A stretch of DNA of 64,000 nt from Vibrio aphrogenes (GCF_002157735.2 NZ_AP018689.1:1707619-1771618); one strand, 5' to 3'. Counted from the first letter of the stretch, positions 19,805-29,557 are shown. Translations and numbers: made by a program. The notes: generated by a model not told the origin, from the letters alone.

Positions 19805-19879
19805 TGGGCTATCGCCAAGCGGTAAGGCACCGGCTTTTGATGCCGGCATTCCCTGGTTCGAATCCAGGTAGCCCAGCCA
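19805..19879 (+). tRNA. tRNA-Gln (TTG), third copy
   Basis: 75 nt, same mature sequence; only a 35-bp spacer from the preceding Leu tRNA. Confidence 0.97.
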
Positions 19880-19989
19880 TATTTGCAAACGATATTCTTT
19901 TAGAGTGTCGTATCTCGAGAGCAAGCTTAACCAATCAGCTTGCTTTTTTTATCGAGATAACTGAGAGCTTTTTCTCAGAACACGGTTTT
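19880..19989 (+). other. structured tRNA spacer (Gln-Leu)
   Basis: A third version of the spacer element: TATCTCGA/TCGAGATA outer stem and GCAAGC/GCTTGC inner stem around TTAACCAATCA. Confidence 0.7.
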
Positions 19990-20074
19990 GCGGTCGTGGC
20001 GGAATTGGTAGACGCACCAGATTTAGGTTCTGGCGCCGCAAGGTGTGAGAGTTCAAGTCTCTCCGACCGCACCA
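19990..20074 (+). tRNA. tRNA-Leu (TAG), fourth copy
   Basis: 85 nt, GCGGTCG acceptor form. Confidence 0.97.
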
Positions 20075-20156
20075 TGAATAAACGTTTCTCGGTTATCGAG
20101 TCTCGTTTCTCGAAACATATCGAGCGACGAGTAACGAAAATTCGAGTTCCGTCGAC

Positions 20157-20231
20157 TGGGCTATCGCCAAGCGGTAAGGCACCGGCTTTTGATGCCGGCA
20201 TTCCCTGGTTCGAATCCAGGTAGCCCAGCCA
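20157..20231 (+). tRNA. tRNA-Gln (TTG), fourth copy
   Basis: 75 nt, same mature sequence as the others. Confidence 0.97.
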
Positions 20232-20342
20232 ATTTTTTACGTTTCTCGGTTATCGAGTTTCGTATCTCGAAGAACATATTTCATCAATTAGTATGTTCGT
20301 AACATTCGAGAAACTAGAAACGAGTTTTCTAGACACGTATTT

Positions 20343-20427
20343 GCGGACGTGGCGGAATTGGTAGACGCACCAGATTTAGGTTCTGGCGCCGCAAGGTGTG
20401 AGAGTTCAAGTCTCTCCGTCCGCACCA
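20343..20427 (+). tRNA. tRNA-Leu (TAG), fifth copy, acceptor-stem variant
   Basis: 85 nt, GCGGACG acceptor form; last gene of the operon. Confidence 0.97.
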
Positions 20428-20434
20428 TCATCAA

Positions 20435-20460
20435 CAAAGCCCACTTTATTGTGGGCTTTG
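20435..20460 (+). terminator. terminator of the tRNA operon
   Basis: CAAAGCCCAC, loop TTTATT, GTGGGCTTTG. The stem is perfect but the T tract is weak (TCGTAT follows). Confidence 0.65.
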
Positions 20461-20703
20461 TCGTATCTGGTGTTTCTTCATTTTATTGCCATTCTCTTTC
20501 TGATACCAATCGTACTCATACCAATTGCCCTAATTACCGGATAATCCTTGCTGGTAAAGGCTTGATCATGGTGTTAATTAATCTAAATGACCGATCTTTA
20601 TCAAGTTTGCAATCGACATCACTTTTCCTGACGCAGTTTTTGATTCCTTTCTCTTTTAGAACCTTGCAAGATAGAAGCGTTTAGTCTTTATGGTGAAAAA
20701 AGA
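20461..20703. other. gap before the lactonase-like gene
   Basis: Includes ATACCAATCGTACT (20502-20515), shared with the dispersed repeat at 5255. No gene is seen; the promoter of the next gene must be here but I cannot fix it. Confidence 0.4.
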
Positions 20704-21741
20704 ATGGCAGATTTATCTTTAATTATCAGTGGTTACACTCATGACGAAAGTCCTACCGGTATTTATTTTGCTCAGTTAAATACTCAACACCATCAATTCA
20801 CGCTTCATCCTTCCAATATCGATTTAAAACATCCTTCTTATTTTGATTATGCCAACCAACAATTAACCGTCATCTCAGAAGTATTAGAAACTCAGTCACC
20901 AACTATTTGCCAATATCGCCTAGATAACTGGCAAGTAACGCCGCAGACTCAATCGCCCTTATCTGGTAGTGCACCTTGCTATGTAGAAGCCAGTTTGAGC
21001 ACTAATATGATTGCAACCGCTCAATATGGGTCGGGCCATATCGATATTTTTTCATGCACAGATGATGGGATTATTGATCAACATAGACAAACCATTAATA
21101 GCCAGGCCTTTGCAGCGTCTGACGAGCAAGAATCACACGCCCACCAAGCGGTCTTACTCCCTATCAGCCAGACTCTGGTTACTGTCGATTTAGGGTGTGA
21201 TTGCTTACGTGTGTTTCCTTTTGATCATCATCACCACACCGTTGCTATCACAGACTCCTATTCTGTAGCGCTCCCTATCGAAAGTGGCCCTAGACATGTC
21301 ATCTTTGATAAAAATGAACAGTTTGGGGTCGTGTTATGTGAGATTTCTGAACAATTGATTTTACTCAAAAAAATCGCAGGGAAATGGCAAATACATGGTC
21401 ATCAAGCTGCATTACCACAAACAGAAAATGGTCAAGCGGCAGGAGCCATCAAATTTTCACCAGACGAGCGCTTTATCTATCTCACCGGCCGCCGTCAAAA
21501 CTTAATCGCGTGCTTTGCGTTTAATGGTTTAACTGGCGAATGTGAGTATCAATACGCGATAGATTGTGGAGGACGTTTTGCGCGTGATTTTGCGATATCA
21601 CACTGTGGAAACTGGCTGGTAGTAGCTAACCAATTAAGCCACAACCTTGCGCTCTTTCGCCGCGATAATGAAACAGGTGAACTGCAAGATACGAAGATAA
21701 GGCATAAAGTCCCTTCCCCAACTTGCATAAAGTTTATTTAA
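20704..21741 (+). CDS. lactonase-family beta-propeller protein
   Basis: The 345-aa protein has the repeated seven-bladed propeller pattern of the 6-phosphogluconolactonase (YbhE/Pgl) family: N-terminal SGYTHDESPTGIYFAQLN, HAHQAVLLP, VTVDLGCDCLRVFPF, GPRHVIFDKNEQFGVVLCE, IKFSPDERFIYLTGRR, and C-terminal NWLVVANQLSHNLALFRRD. It is cytoplasmic (no signal). Substrate is unproven: it may be a true 6-phosphogluconolactonase or another lactone hydrolase. It stands alone between the tRNA operon and a bidirectional terminator. Confidence 0.8.
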   Translation: MADLSLIISGYTHDESPTGIYFAQLNTQHHQFTLHPSNIDLKHPSYFDYANQQLTVISEVLETQSPTICQYRLDNWQVTPQTQSPLSGSAPCYVEASLSTNMIATAQYGSGHIDIFSCTDDGIIDQHRQTINSQAFAASDEQESHAHQAVLLPISQTLVTVDLGCDCLRVFPFDHHHHTVAITDSYSVALPIESGPRHVIFDKNEQFGVVLCEISEQLILLKKIAGKWQIHGHQAALPQTENGQAAGAIKFSPDERFIYLTGRRQNLIACFAFNGLTGECEYQYAIDCGGRFARDFAISHCGNWLVVANQLSHNLALFRRDNETGELQDTKIRHKVPSPTCIKFI

Positions 21742-21758
21742 CGAGCAACGAGCAACGA
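21741..21758. repeat. short heptamer repeat (ACGAGCA, 2.5 copies)
   Basis: ACGAGCAACGAGCAACGA begins on the last base of the stop codon; it shares the CGAG core of the other heptamer repeats. Confidence 0.7.
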
Positions 21759-21769
21759 AAAAATAATAA

Positions 21770-21804
21770 ATGGCCGCTTAGTTAGAGATAAGCGGCCATT
21801 TCTT
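21770..21804. terminator. bidirectional terminator between the lactonase-like gene and ubiF
   Basis: ATGGCCGCTTA / TAAGCGGCCAT inverted repeat between convergent genes. Confidence 0.8.
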
Positions 21805-21861
21805 GTTATATCAACCACATTAATTAGAGGTTAAAGGATCAGGTAATAAGTACTATTGCTC

Positions 21862-23043
21862 TTATAAACCTAACGCATATTTCAATACTTGCTTTTTAAT
21901 TTCTCCAGAATGCTCAGCGGCTTTTAATGCCACATTACGCAGAACTTTCAGCGGGGCGATATTGTTACTGAAGGTTGTATAGAAGAAATCCATACCGGTT
22001 TGCATCAATAAATTATCTTTACGACGTTGCTTTTCATAAGCAATGAATGCCGCCTCTGAGTCCAACCCTTTATCTGCAATCGTATCAAGTAATACGGAGA
22101 CATCTTTAAATCCAAGATTGACTCCCTGCCCGGCTAAAGGATTAATCGTATGAGCTGAATCACCAACCAGTACACAACGATTTGACACATAACATTGAGC
22201 GTGACGACGAGTTAACGAGAAAGAGCCCGCTTGCAAAACTTGAATGTCACCGAGCTCTTTAGGAAAATGAGTTAATACTTCCTCTCTCAACGATTCCGGA
22301 GACAGCGCTTGTAATTGCTTGATACGTTGAGGGCTGTCATACCACACTAATGACCCTTGTTGTACCCCTTCCGCACTTGCAGCAAGTGGCAGAAACGAAC
22401 GTGGCCCCTGTGGCGTAAACCATTGCCATGTCACATCTCGTACTTTACCTTCAGCAAGATCAGGTAAAGCCACATTAATTAACATACAGCGTTGACGATA
22501 ATCCCACGCTGTCACCCCAATCTTCGCTTGTTGGCGGACTTGTGAATTAGCACCATCGGCCCCAATCACCCAACGAGTTTCAAGCGATTTACCATTATCA
22601 AGATGAACGATATTTGTCTGCTCAGCAAACTCAATATGTTCTAAATGATTGGGGCAAAATACCGACAAATTAGAAAATTGTGAGAACTGTTCCCATAACC
22701 CCAGTTGCATCACTCTATTTTCAACCATATAACCAAGCTTATCGAGATTTAACTCACTGGCATGAAAACGAGTACGGCAATCTGGGTGTTCCCAAGTTTC
22801 TAAACCAAGATAAGGTGTAACACGTTTGGTCGCTACGGCTTGCCAAGCACCAAGCTGCTTAAATAAATCCACTGAAGCTTTAGAAATAGCCGACACCCGT
22901 AAATCCATCGCTTGTGAGGGTTCAAAACTTTGAGGTGCTTTGCCTTCAACTAACGCGACTGATTTTTTTTGTTTCGCTAACCCAAGAGCAAGTGCTGCCC
23001 CAACCATGCCACCACCAATGATGACTACATCAAACTTGGCCAT
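21862..23043 (-). CDS. ubiF: ubiquinone-biosynthesis FAD-dependent hydroxylase (UbiF-type)
   Basis: The 393-aa flavoprotein mono-oxygenase has the N-terminal FAD motif VVIIGGGMVGAALALGLAKQ, the UbiH/F/I segment WVIGADGANSQVRQQ and the second FAD site LVGDSAHTINPLAGQGVNLG. It hydroxylates a demethoxy-ubiquinol intermediate at C6. Start taken at 23043 (MAKFDVV) with GAGG ahead; the frame extends 22 codons further without conservation. UbiF rather than UbiH/UbiI is chosen from the position next to miaB and the Met/Leu/Gln tRNA operon, as in E. coli. Confidence 0.85.
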   Translation of the reverse strand: MAKFDVVIIGGGMVGAALALGLAKQKKSVALVEGKAPQSFEPSQAMDLRVSAISKASVDLFKQLGAWQAVATKRVTPYLGLETWEHPDCRTRFHASELNLDKLGYMVENRVMQLGLWEQFSQFSNLSVFCPNHLEHIEFAEQTNIVHLDNGKSLETRWVIGADGANSQVRQQAKIGVTAWDYRQRCMLINVALPDLAEGKVRDVTWQWFTPQGPRSFLPLAASAEGVQQGSLVWYDSPQRIKQLQALSPESLREEVLTHFPKELGDIQVLQAGSFSLTRRHAQCYVSNRCVLVGDSAHTINPLAGQGVNLGFKDVSVLLDTIADKGLDSEAAFIAYEKQRRKDNLLMQTGMDFFYTTFSNNIAPLKVLRNVALKAAEHSGEIKKQVLKYALGL

Positions 23044-23324
23044 AAAAAACCTCAACAACAAACAGTATTGGCATTCTACTCTAACCGAGATCTTTGTCAG
23101 CCAACTCACGCAAATTATTCCATTTTATCCGCACATTATTCCTTAATAAAATTACGGCTATAATTCAATCAAGGCTTTGTGCCATCTAAGCTCTAGTCAG
23201 CTTGAGTTTAAAGCAGTACAATACGCGGCTTGCTAGATCTTGATTGGCTTTTAATGCCAGATCTACCCAAATAATGATGAGCAAAAGCTCAACCCAACAC
23301 TGATTTAATACGAGCGAATGTGAA

Positions 23325-24749
23325 ATGAGTAAGAAACTGCTAATTAAAACTTGGGGCTGTCAGATGAATGAATACGATTCATCAAAAATGGCCGACCTAC
23401 TTAATGCCGCGAACGGATATGAACTCACCGAAGATCCAGCGGAAGCAGACGTATTACTGTTAAATACCTGTTCGATTCGTGAGAAAGCGCAAGAGAAAGT
23501 GTTCCACCAGCTAGGTCGTTGGAAAACACTTAAAGATAAAAAAGAAGGTGTCGTAATTGGTGTAGGTGGCTGTGTGGCGACTCAAGAAGGTGACCATATC
23601 CGCGAACGTGCACCATTTGTTGATGTGATTTTTGGCCCACAAACGCTGCACCGTTTGCCTGAAATGATCAAACAATCGCAAGCCAATACTGGCCCAGTAA
23701 TGGACATCTCTTTCCCTGAAATTGAGAAATTTGACAGTTTACCTGAACCTCGTGCAGAAGGCGCGACAGCCTTTGTTTCTATTATGGAAGGTTGTTCTAA
23801 ATACTGTACTTACTGCGTCGTACCTTATACGCGTGGCGAAGAAGTCAGCCGTCCAATGGATGACGTGTTATTTGAAATTGCTCAATTAGCCGATCAAGGG
23901 GTACGTGAAGTTAACCTACTAGGCCAAAACGTTAACGCTTACCGTGGCCCTACGCACGATGGCGATATTTGTACCTTTGCTGAATTATTACGCTTAGTGG
24001 CTTCTATCGATGGGATTGACCGTATTCGTTTCACCACCAGCCACCCACTAGAGTTTGGTGATGACATCATTGCTGTTTATGAAGATACTCCAGAATTGGT
24101 GAGCTTCTTACACTTACCGGTACAAAGTGGTTCTGACCGTATTTTGACTATGATGAAGCGTCCTCATACCGCAATTGAGTACAAATCCATCATTCGTAAG
24201 CTACGTAAAGCCCGTCCTGATATTCAAATCAGCTCAGACTTTATTGTTGGCTTCCCAGGTGAGTCAAAACAAGATTTCCAAGACACAATGAAGCTTATTA
24301 AAGATGTCGATTTTGACATGAGCTTTAGCTTTATTTTCTCTCCTCGCCCAGGTACACCAGCAGCGGATTACCCATGTGATGTGCCAGAAGATGAGAAAAA
24401 AGAACGTTTGTATGAGCTACAACAGCAAATCAATGCACAAGCTATGCGATACTCTCGTTTAATGCTAAATACAGAGCAACGCATCCTAGTGGAAGGCCCA
24501 TCCAAGAAAAACTTGATGGAACTTCGTGGCCGTACTGAGAATAACCGTGTGGTAAACTTTGAAGGCTCAGCTGACCTAATTGGTCAATTTGTTGATGTAC
24601 AGATCACCGAAGTATTCCCGAACTCTTTGCGTGGTACTTTAATCCGTACAGAAGCCGAAATGGGCTTACGTTCTGCCGTTTCTCCAGCGGAAATGATGAA
24701 AAAAACACGCAAAGAAGATGAGTTAGGGGTTGTTACTTTCACGCCCTAA
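23325..24749 (+). CDS. miaB: tRNA-2-methylthio-N6-dimethylallyladenosine synthase MiaB
   Basis: The 474-aa radical-SAM methylthiotransferase modifies A37 of tRNAs reading UNN codons. It has the N-terminal UPF0004 domain ([32 protein letters not shown]) with the auxiliary cluster cysteines, the radical-[18 protein letters not shown] and a C-terminal TRAM domain. It is divergent from ubiF and heads the ybeZ-ybeY-corC-lnt cluster, from which a 270-bp repeat separates it. Confidence 0.97.
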   Translation: MSKKLLIKTWGCQMNEYDSSKMADLLNAANGYELTEDPAEADVLLLNTCSIREKAQEKVFHQLGRWKTLKDKKEGVVIGVGGCVATQEGDHIRERAPFVDVIFGPQTLHRLPEMIKQSQANTGPVMDISFPEIEKFDSLPEPRAEGATAFVSIMEGCSKYCTYCVVPYTRGEEVSRPMDDVLFEIAQLADQGVREVNLLGQNVNAYRGPTHDGDICTFAELLRLVASIDGIDRIRFTTSHPLEFGDDIIAVYEDTPELVSFLHLPVQSGSDRILTMMKRPHTAIEYKSIIRKLRKARPDIQISSDFIVGFPGESKQDFQDTMKLIKDVDFDMSFSFIFSPRPGTPAADYPCDVPEDEKKERLYELQQQINAQAMRYSRLMLNTEQRILVEGPSKKNLMELRGRTENNRVVNFEGSADLIGQFVDVQITEVFPNSLRGTLIRTEAEMGLRSAVSPAEMMKKTRKEDELGVVTFTP

Positions 24750-24756
24750 CACCATC

Positions 24757-25026
24757 GTATACCCAAGTAACTTCAAAATGCGAGTTTCAGCAAGAATAAA
24801 ACAAGCTTTAGGCAAGGCAAATTGAATATGATCATAGTTATTCTATCTCAGTTCAATTTAACGCAGCATAAAGCTTGTTTTAACTTGCCCTTCGGGAGCT
24901 CCATTCAAACCTTTATGCCGCGTCAGATTGGTTTGAAAGGTGCCTACATTCCTTCTCCAATCTTCCTTGCTTAAAGGTTTGGATGATAGCTCTGAATTCT
25001 GCATCTTGAAGTCACTTGGGTATATA
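24757..25026. mobile_element. MITE-like compound palindromic repeat
   Basis: The element begins with GTATACCCAAGTAACTTCAA and ends with the inverted TTGAAGTCACTTGGGTATAT, giving imperfect terminal inverted repeats of about 33 bp. Inside are further nested inverted repeats: AAACAAGCTTTA with TAAAGCTTGTTT, AATTGAA with TTCAATT, TCAAACCTTTA with TAAAGGTTTGGA, and AGATTGG with CCAATCT. It encodes no protein. Similar CCCAAGT-ACTTCAA-ATGC ends are, to my recollection, widespread in Vibrio intergenic regions. It separates miaB from ybeZ and may be transcribed as a large foldback. Confidence 0.75.
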
Positions 25027-25099
25027 ATTAAGATAAGTAAAAACGGTTCATTACTCTGCCTAATCAAGGGTAATGAACCGTTTGTAGCGAGGGGAAACC

Positions 25100-26221
25100 G
25101 TGAGCAATAAAATCGTAACGCTTGAAATTAATTTAGAACCTTCCGATAACCACAGACTCTCTAGTTTATGTGGTCCTTTTGATGACAATATTAAACATCT
25201 TGAACGTCGTTTAGGCGTTGAAATCAACCACCGCAGCAACTTTTTTACCATTACAGGTAAACCTCACACGACAGCGGCGGCATTAGAGATCATCAAAGAT
25301 TTATACGTCGATACAGCACCAGTGCGTGGCACGATTCCCGATATCGATCCGGAGCATATTCATCTTGCAGTCAAAGAGTCTGGCATTCTAGAGCAACACC
25401 AAGAACAACCGATGGAGTATGGTAAAGAAGTCTTTATCAAGACCAAAAAAGGGGTCATTAAACCACGTACCCCCAACCAAGCTCAATATTTGGTCAATAT
25501 GGTAACTCACGACATCAGCTTTGGTATAGGCCCTGCGGGTACAGGTAAAACTTACCTTGCCGTTGCTGCTGCGGTCGACGCATTAGAACGTCAAGAAATT
25601 CGTCGCATTCTGTTAACTCGTCCTGCGGTTGAAGCCGGTGAAAAACTCGGGTTCTTACCGGGGGATTTAAGTCAAAAAGTCGACCCTTATTTGCGTCCAC
25701 TTTATGATGCCTTATTTGAAATGCTTGGCTTTGAACGAGTAGAAAAGCTGATTGAACGTAACGTGATTGAAGTTGCTCCATTAGCCTATATGCGTGGTCG
25801 TACATTAAACGATGCCTTCATCATTTTAGATGAAAGCCAAAACACCACGGTCGAACAAATGAAAATGTTCTTAACTCGTATTGGCTTTAATTCACGCGCT
25901 GTGATCACCGGTGACGTGACCCAAATCGACTTACCTCGTGGTGCTCGCTCAGGCCTACGTCATGCGATTGAAGTGTTATCCGAGGTTGAAGACATCAGCT
26001 TTAACTTCTTCCTTGCCGATGACGTCGTGCGTCACCCCGTCGTGGCACGTATCGTCAATGCCTACGAAAAATGGGAAGCACAAGATCAAAAAGAGAAAAA
26101 AGCGATTGAAAAGCGTCGTCGTGAAGAGCGTGAACAACGTGAAGCCCAAGCAGCCGCTTTGTTCTCAACCGCCAATGCAAACAATGTAAATACAACCACC
26201 CAGCACTCAGATTCTGAATAA
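25100..26221 (+). CDS. ybeZ: PhoH-family ATPase YbeZ
   Basis: The 373-aa protein has an N-terminal KH-like segment and a PhoH P-loop domain (Walker A GPAGTGKTYLA, Walker B FIILDESQN, then GDVTQIDLP). The C-terminus is a charged KR/E-rich tail (about 335-355). YbeZ partners the ribonuclease YbeY in rRNA maturation and ribosome quality control. GTG start after GAGGGG; ybeY follows after 15 bp. Confidence 0.95.
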   Translation: MSNKIVTLEINLEPSDNHRLSSLCGPFDDNIKHLERRLGVEINHRSNFFTITGKPHTTAAALEIIKDLYVDTAPVRGTIPDIDPEHIHLAVKESGILEQHQEQPMEYGKEVFIKTKKGVIKPRTPNQAQYLVNMVTHDISFGIGPAGTGKTYLAVAAAVDALERQEIRRILLTRPAVEAGEKLGFLPGDLSQKVDPYLRPLYDALFEMLGFERVEKLIERNVIEVAPLAYMRGRTLNDAFIILDESQNTTVEQMKMFLTRIGFNSRAVITGDVTQIDLPRGARSGLRHAIEVLSEVEDISFNFFLADDVVRHPVVARIVNAYEKWEAQDQKEKKAIEKRRREEREQREAQAAALFSTANANNVNTTTQHSDSE

Positions 26222-26236
26222 GGTATTTGGCAGATT

Positions 26237-26701
26237 ATGACAATTGAACTCGACCTTCAAATTGCAGTCGAAGACACCGATAGCCTTCCTACGGAAGCAC
26301 AATTTCAACAATGGTTATCTTCTGCCATTACACTTTTTCAACCACAAGCAGAAGTCACAATTCGTCTTGTTGAAAGTGAAGAAAGCCAACAATTAAACCG
26401 TGATTATCGTGGTAAAGATAAGCCAACTAATGTGCTCTCTTTCCCATTTGAAGCGCCACCAGGGATTGAAATTGACCTACTTGGCGATCTTATTATTTGT
26501 AAACAAGTGGTTGAACGAGAAGCTCAAGAGCAAAATAAACCCTTAATTGCACATTGGGCGCATATGGTTGTACACGGCTCGCTTCATCTGCTAGGTTATG
26601 ATCATATTGAAGATGATGAAGCTGAGGAAATGGAAGCCCTTGAAACCGAGATTTTACAAAAACTCGGCTTTGCTGATCCTTACTTATCAGAAAAAGAATA
26701 A
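26237..26701 (+). CDS. ybeY: endoribonuclease YbeY
   Basis: The 154-aa metallo-RNase matures the 16S rRNA 3' end. The zinc site H-x3-H-x5-H is seen as [11 protein letters not shown], and the conserved [16 protein letters not shown] is present. Usual length. Confidence 0.96.
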   Translation: MTIELDLQIAVEDTDSLPTEAQFQQWLSSAITLFQPQAEVTIRLVESEESQQLNRDYRGKDKPTNVLSFPFEAPPGIEIDLLGDLIICKQVVEREAQEQNKPLIAHWAHMVVHGSLHLLGYDHIEDDEAEEMEALETEILQKLGFADPYLSEKE

Positions 26702-26854
26702 CCCATTCGCGGATGACTGTAATGCACGGTTAATCCGCGATTTTAACAGCGTGCTACCCGCTTTTGGTGGCGTTATATCAATCCAAACACTGCAATGCTT
26801 GTTATTAGCCAACCAGTGACAGACCTATACATTGATATTGATTAAAGAGTAAAC

Positions 26855-27763
26855 ATGAACGACAGTACCTCGCCTTCTCAGCATGAAGGCAACAATGATA
26901 AATCTGAAGGTCCCAGTAGAAAATCCTTCTTTGAGCGCCTAACTCACCTCTTCCAAGGTGATCCTAAAGATCGACAAGAGTTAGTCGAAGTATTCCGTGA
27001 TTCAGAAGAAAATGATCTCATTGATCCTGATACGCGCGATATGCTCGAAGGAGTGATGGAAATATCTGAAATGCGTGTGCGCGATATTATGATCCCGCGC
27101 TCACAAATGATCACCATCAGTCGTGATTATGACCTAGCGTCATTAGCCGCGTTAATCATTGATGCAACCCACTCTCGCTATCCTGTGATCAATGAAGATA
27201 AAGATCACGTGGAAGGCATTTTGCTTGCTAAAGACCTCTTACGCTATTTGGTTTCCGATAGCACAGAGTTCGAGTTAAGTGAAGTTGTTCGACCTGCTGT
27301 TGTCGTACCAGAAAGTAAACGTGTTGATCGTCTCTTAAAAGAATTCCGAGAAGAGCGCTACCACATGGCCATCGTGGTGGATGAGTTTGGTGGTGTGTCA
27401 GGTTTAGTCACCATCGAGGATATCTTAGAAGAAATTGTTGGCGAAATTGAAGATGAATTTGATGACGAAGAAGCGGCCGATATTCGTCAACTGAGTAAAC
27501 ATACCTTTGCTGTCCGAGCTCTCACCGATATTGATGATTTTAACGATGCGTTTAATACTCAGTACAGTGATGAAGAAGTCGATACAGTGGGTGGCTTAGT
27601 AACACTTGCGTTTGGGCACCTGCCTGAGCGAGGCGAAGTGATTGAATTAGATGGGTATAGTTTTAAAATTACCGCGGCAGATAATCGCAAAATCATTCAA
27701 TTACAAGTCACCATTCCAAATAATGCTGAAACCAATATCGACGCAGAAAGCCAAGATAGCTGA
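26855..27763 (+). CDS. corC: CorC/YbeX CBS-domain protein
   Basis: The 302-aa cytoplasmic protein has tandem CBS domains ([59 protein letters not shown]) and a C-terminal CorC_HlyC domain. It is linked to magnesium/cobalt handling and to ribosome metabolism through the ybeZYX operon. The 153-bp gap from ybeY includes a hairpin (TCGCGGAT/ATCCGCGA near 26708-26742). Confidence 0.94.
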   Translation: MNDSTSPSQHEGNNDKSEGPSRKSFFERLTHLFQGDPKDRQELVEVFRDSEENDLIDPDTRDMLEGVMEISEMRVRDIMIPRSQMITISRDYDLASLAALIIDATHSRYPVINEDKDHVEGILLAKDLLRYLVSDSTEFELSEVVRPAVVVPESKRVDRLLKEFREERYHMAIVVDEFGGVSGLVTIEDILEEIVGEIEDEFDDEEAADIRQLSKHTFAVRALTDIDDFNDAFNTQYSDEEVDTVGGLVTLAFGHLPERGEVIELDGYSFKITAADNRKIIQLQVTIPNNAETNIDAESQDS

Positions 27764-27801
27764 CTTTCACAATACGATTAAGTAGCGAACCCAATAACTC
27801 T

Positions 27802-29322
27802 ATGAAAACCATTTGGATCTCGCGCCTTGGGCAGCTAATGTTAGCTGCCCTTATTGGTGCCATAACAACCTTAGCGTTTGCCCCCTTTTCTTACTGGCCT
27901 ATCGCTATTCTTAGCCCTTTCGTTTTATTACTTATCCTCAACAATCACAGCACCAAAATGGGCTTTTGGATTGCCTTTGCATGGGGGATAGGACAATTTG
28001 GTACCGGCATCAACTGGGTGCACGTCAGCATTGATACCTTTGGAGGAATGCCTAAGCCCGCGAGTGTGTTATTGATGGCACTCTTAGTCGGCTACCTAGC
28101 CTTATATCCGGCACTATTCGGGGCTTTACTCAATCGCTTTTTTCCTAAAACAACCGCCGTACGCTTAATCATTGCCGCCCCTATTTTGTGGTTAATCACC
28201 GATTGGCTACGTGGTTGGGTATTTACTGGTTTTCCTTGGCTCTGGCTGGGTTACAGTCAAATTGATAGTCCTTTAAATGGCTTTGCCCCCGTTTCTGGTG
28301 TCGAATCCATCACGCTGGCAATTTGGCTGATTGCTGGTAGCTGTGCATTTACCCTTTTGAGCAAGCAATGGCGCTATCTCTTAATGCCACTCAGTATTTT
28401 TGTGGTGAGCTTTATCTTAAATCAAGTTCACTGGGTCAAGCTCGACCCGAGTACTAAGACATCATTTGCCCTAATCCAAGGCAATATTGATCAAAAAATG
28501 AAATGGCTTCCTAGTCATCGTTGGCCAACGTTACGAAAGTACACCGACATGAGTTATGCCAATTGGGATTCTGATATTGTGATTTGGCCAGAAGCGGCGA
28601 TTCCAGCGTTAGAATCTGATTTACCGGCTTTCTTACGTAATCTCGATATGGCGGCAAAAACAAATAACAGCGCGTTGATCACTGGAGTGCTTTCTCAAGA
28701 TAGCATGGGAGGTTTTTACAATAATGTCCTCACGCTTGGGGCTAATGAACAAGGCCCGTATAACTATGAGACGGCAAAGCGCTACAGCAAACATCATTTA
28801 TTACCATTTGGAGAGTTTGTACCTTTTGGGGATCTATTGCGCCCGATTGCTCCATTTTTTAATTTACCCATGTCCTCATTCCAACGTGGAGCTTACTTGC
28901 AACCGAATTTAATTGCTCATGGCCGACACTTATTAGCGGCGTTGTGTTATGAAATTATTTTCAGCGATCAAGTTCGTGATAACGTCACTCAAGAAACGAA
29001 TTTCATTTTGACCTTATCCAACGACGCTTGGTTTGGCCATTCGATTGGCCCGCTACAGCACATGGAAATCGCCCGCATGAGAGCTTTAGAGCTGGGTAAG
29101 CCGTTAATTCGTGCCACCAATAATGGCGTTACTGCGGTGACCGATTACCGTGGAAAAATTATTAAACAAGTTCCACAATTTCAAACCGAAGTCTTAAAAG
29201 CCGACGTTACCTCAACCACTGGTAATACCCCTTATACTTTTATCGGCTCTTGGTTACTCTACCTTTGGTGCGTTATCGGCTTAGCTCTGGCTTGGCAACT
29301 TACCCGTAAAAAACAACATTAA
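27802..29322 (+). CDS. lnt: apolipoprotein N-acyltransferase
   Basis: The 506-aa inner-membrane enzyme adds the third acyl chain to lipoproteins. An N-terminal multi-helix membrane domain is followed by a nitrilase-like periplasmic domain with catalytic Glu (IWPEAAIP), Lys (YSKHHLLPFGEFVPF) and Cys (ALCYEIIF). It serves the lipoproteins encoded in this window (LolB, LptE, RlpA, ApbE). A terminator follows. Confidence 0.96.
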   Translation: MKTIWISRLGQLMLAALIGAITTLAFAPFSYWPIAILSPFVLLLILNNHSTKMGFWIAFAWGIGQFGTGINWVHVSIDTFGGMPKPASVLLMALLVGYLALYPALFGALLNRFFPKTTAVRLIIAAPILWLITDWLRGWVFTGFPWLWLGYSQIDSPLNGFAPVSGVESITLAIWLIAGSCAFTLLSKQWRYLLMPLSIFVVSFILNQVHWVKLDPSTKTSFALIQGNIDQKMKWLPSHRWPTLRKYTDMSYANWDSDIVIWPEAAIPALESDLPAFLRNLDMAAKTNNSALITGVLSQDSMGGFYNNVLTLGANEQGPYNYETAKRYSKHHLLPFGEFVPFGDLLRPIAPFFNLPMSSFQRGAYLQPNLIAHGRHLLAALCYEIIFSDQVRDNVTQETNFILTLSNDAWFGHSIGPLQHMEIARMRALELGKPLIRATNNGVTAVTDYRGKIIKQVPQFQTEVLKADVTSTTGNTPYTFIGSWLLYLWCVIGLALAWQLTRKKQH

Positions 29323-29345
29323 ATTATTAACGATAAACTGTTATA

Positions 29346-29387
29346 CATATCGCGCCAGTTTAATTAACTTGCGCGGTATTTTTTTTA
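29346..29387 (+). terminator. intrinsic terminator after lnt
   Basis: ATATCGCGC / GCGCGGTAT stem followed by an eight-T run. Confidence 0.85.
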
Positions 29388-29557
29388 CGACTAGCAACAT
29401 TTCATATTCATCTCTTTGATCTTAGATAAATAAATCAACGCTAACGCAAACAAAAAAACGAACTCTGAAAGCAGTTCATAGTGTCGATAGATAACTATCG
29501 TTCTCTTTAGATGACTGATTTATAATTATTCTAATATTAATCATGAGAGAGTTCTGT

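Larger units (their letters stand above)
19981..20428 (+). repeat. 448-bp direct repeat, copy B (Leu-Gln-Leu)
   Basis: Partner of 19323-19770, a recent duplication within the tRNA operon. Confidence 0.9.

Noticed and set aside
18758..20223. Apparent ORFs of 66-128 codons on both strands across the tRNA cluster
   Set aside because: They are translations of the repeated tRNA-Leu and tRNA-Gln genes and their spacers, identical from copy to copy, with no ribosome binding sites.
18590..20430. tRNA cluster as a prophage or island integration site
   Set aside because: All tRNAs are complete, no integrase or phage gene is adjacent, and the repeats are explained by tandem duplication.
20349..20684. 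111-codon plus-strand ORF after the last tRNA
   Set aside because: Its first third is tRNA-Leu sequence and it runs through the operon terminator; no family features.
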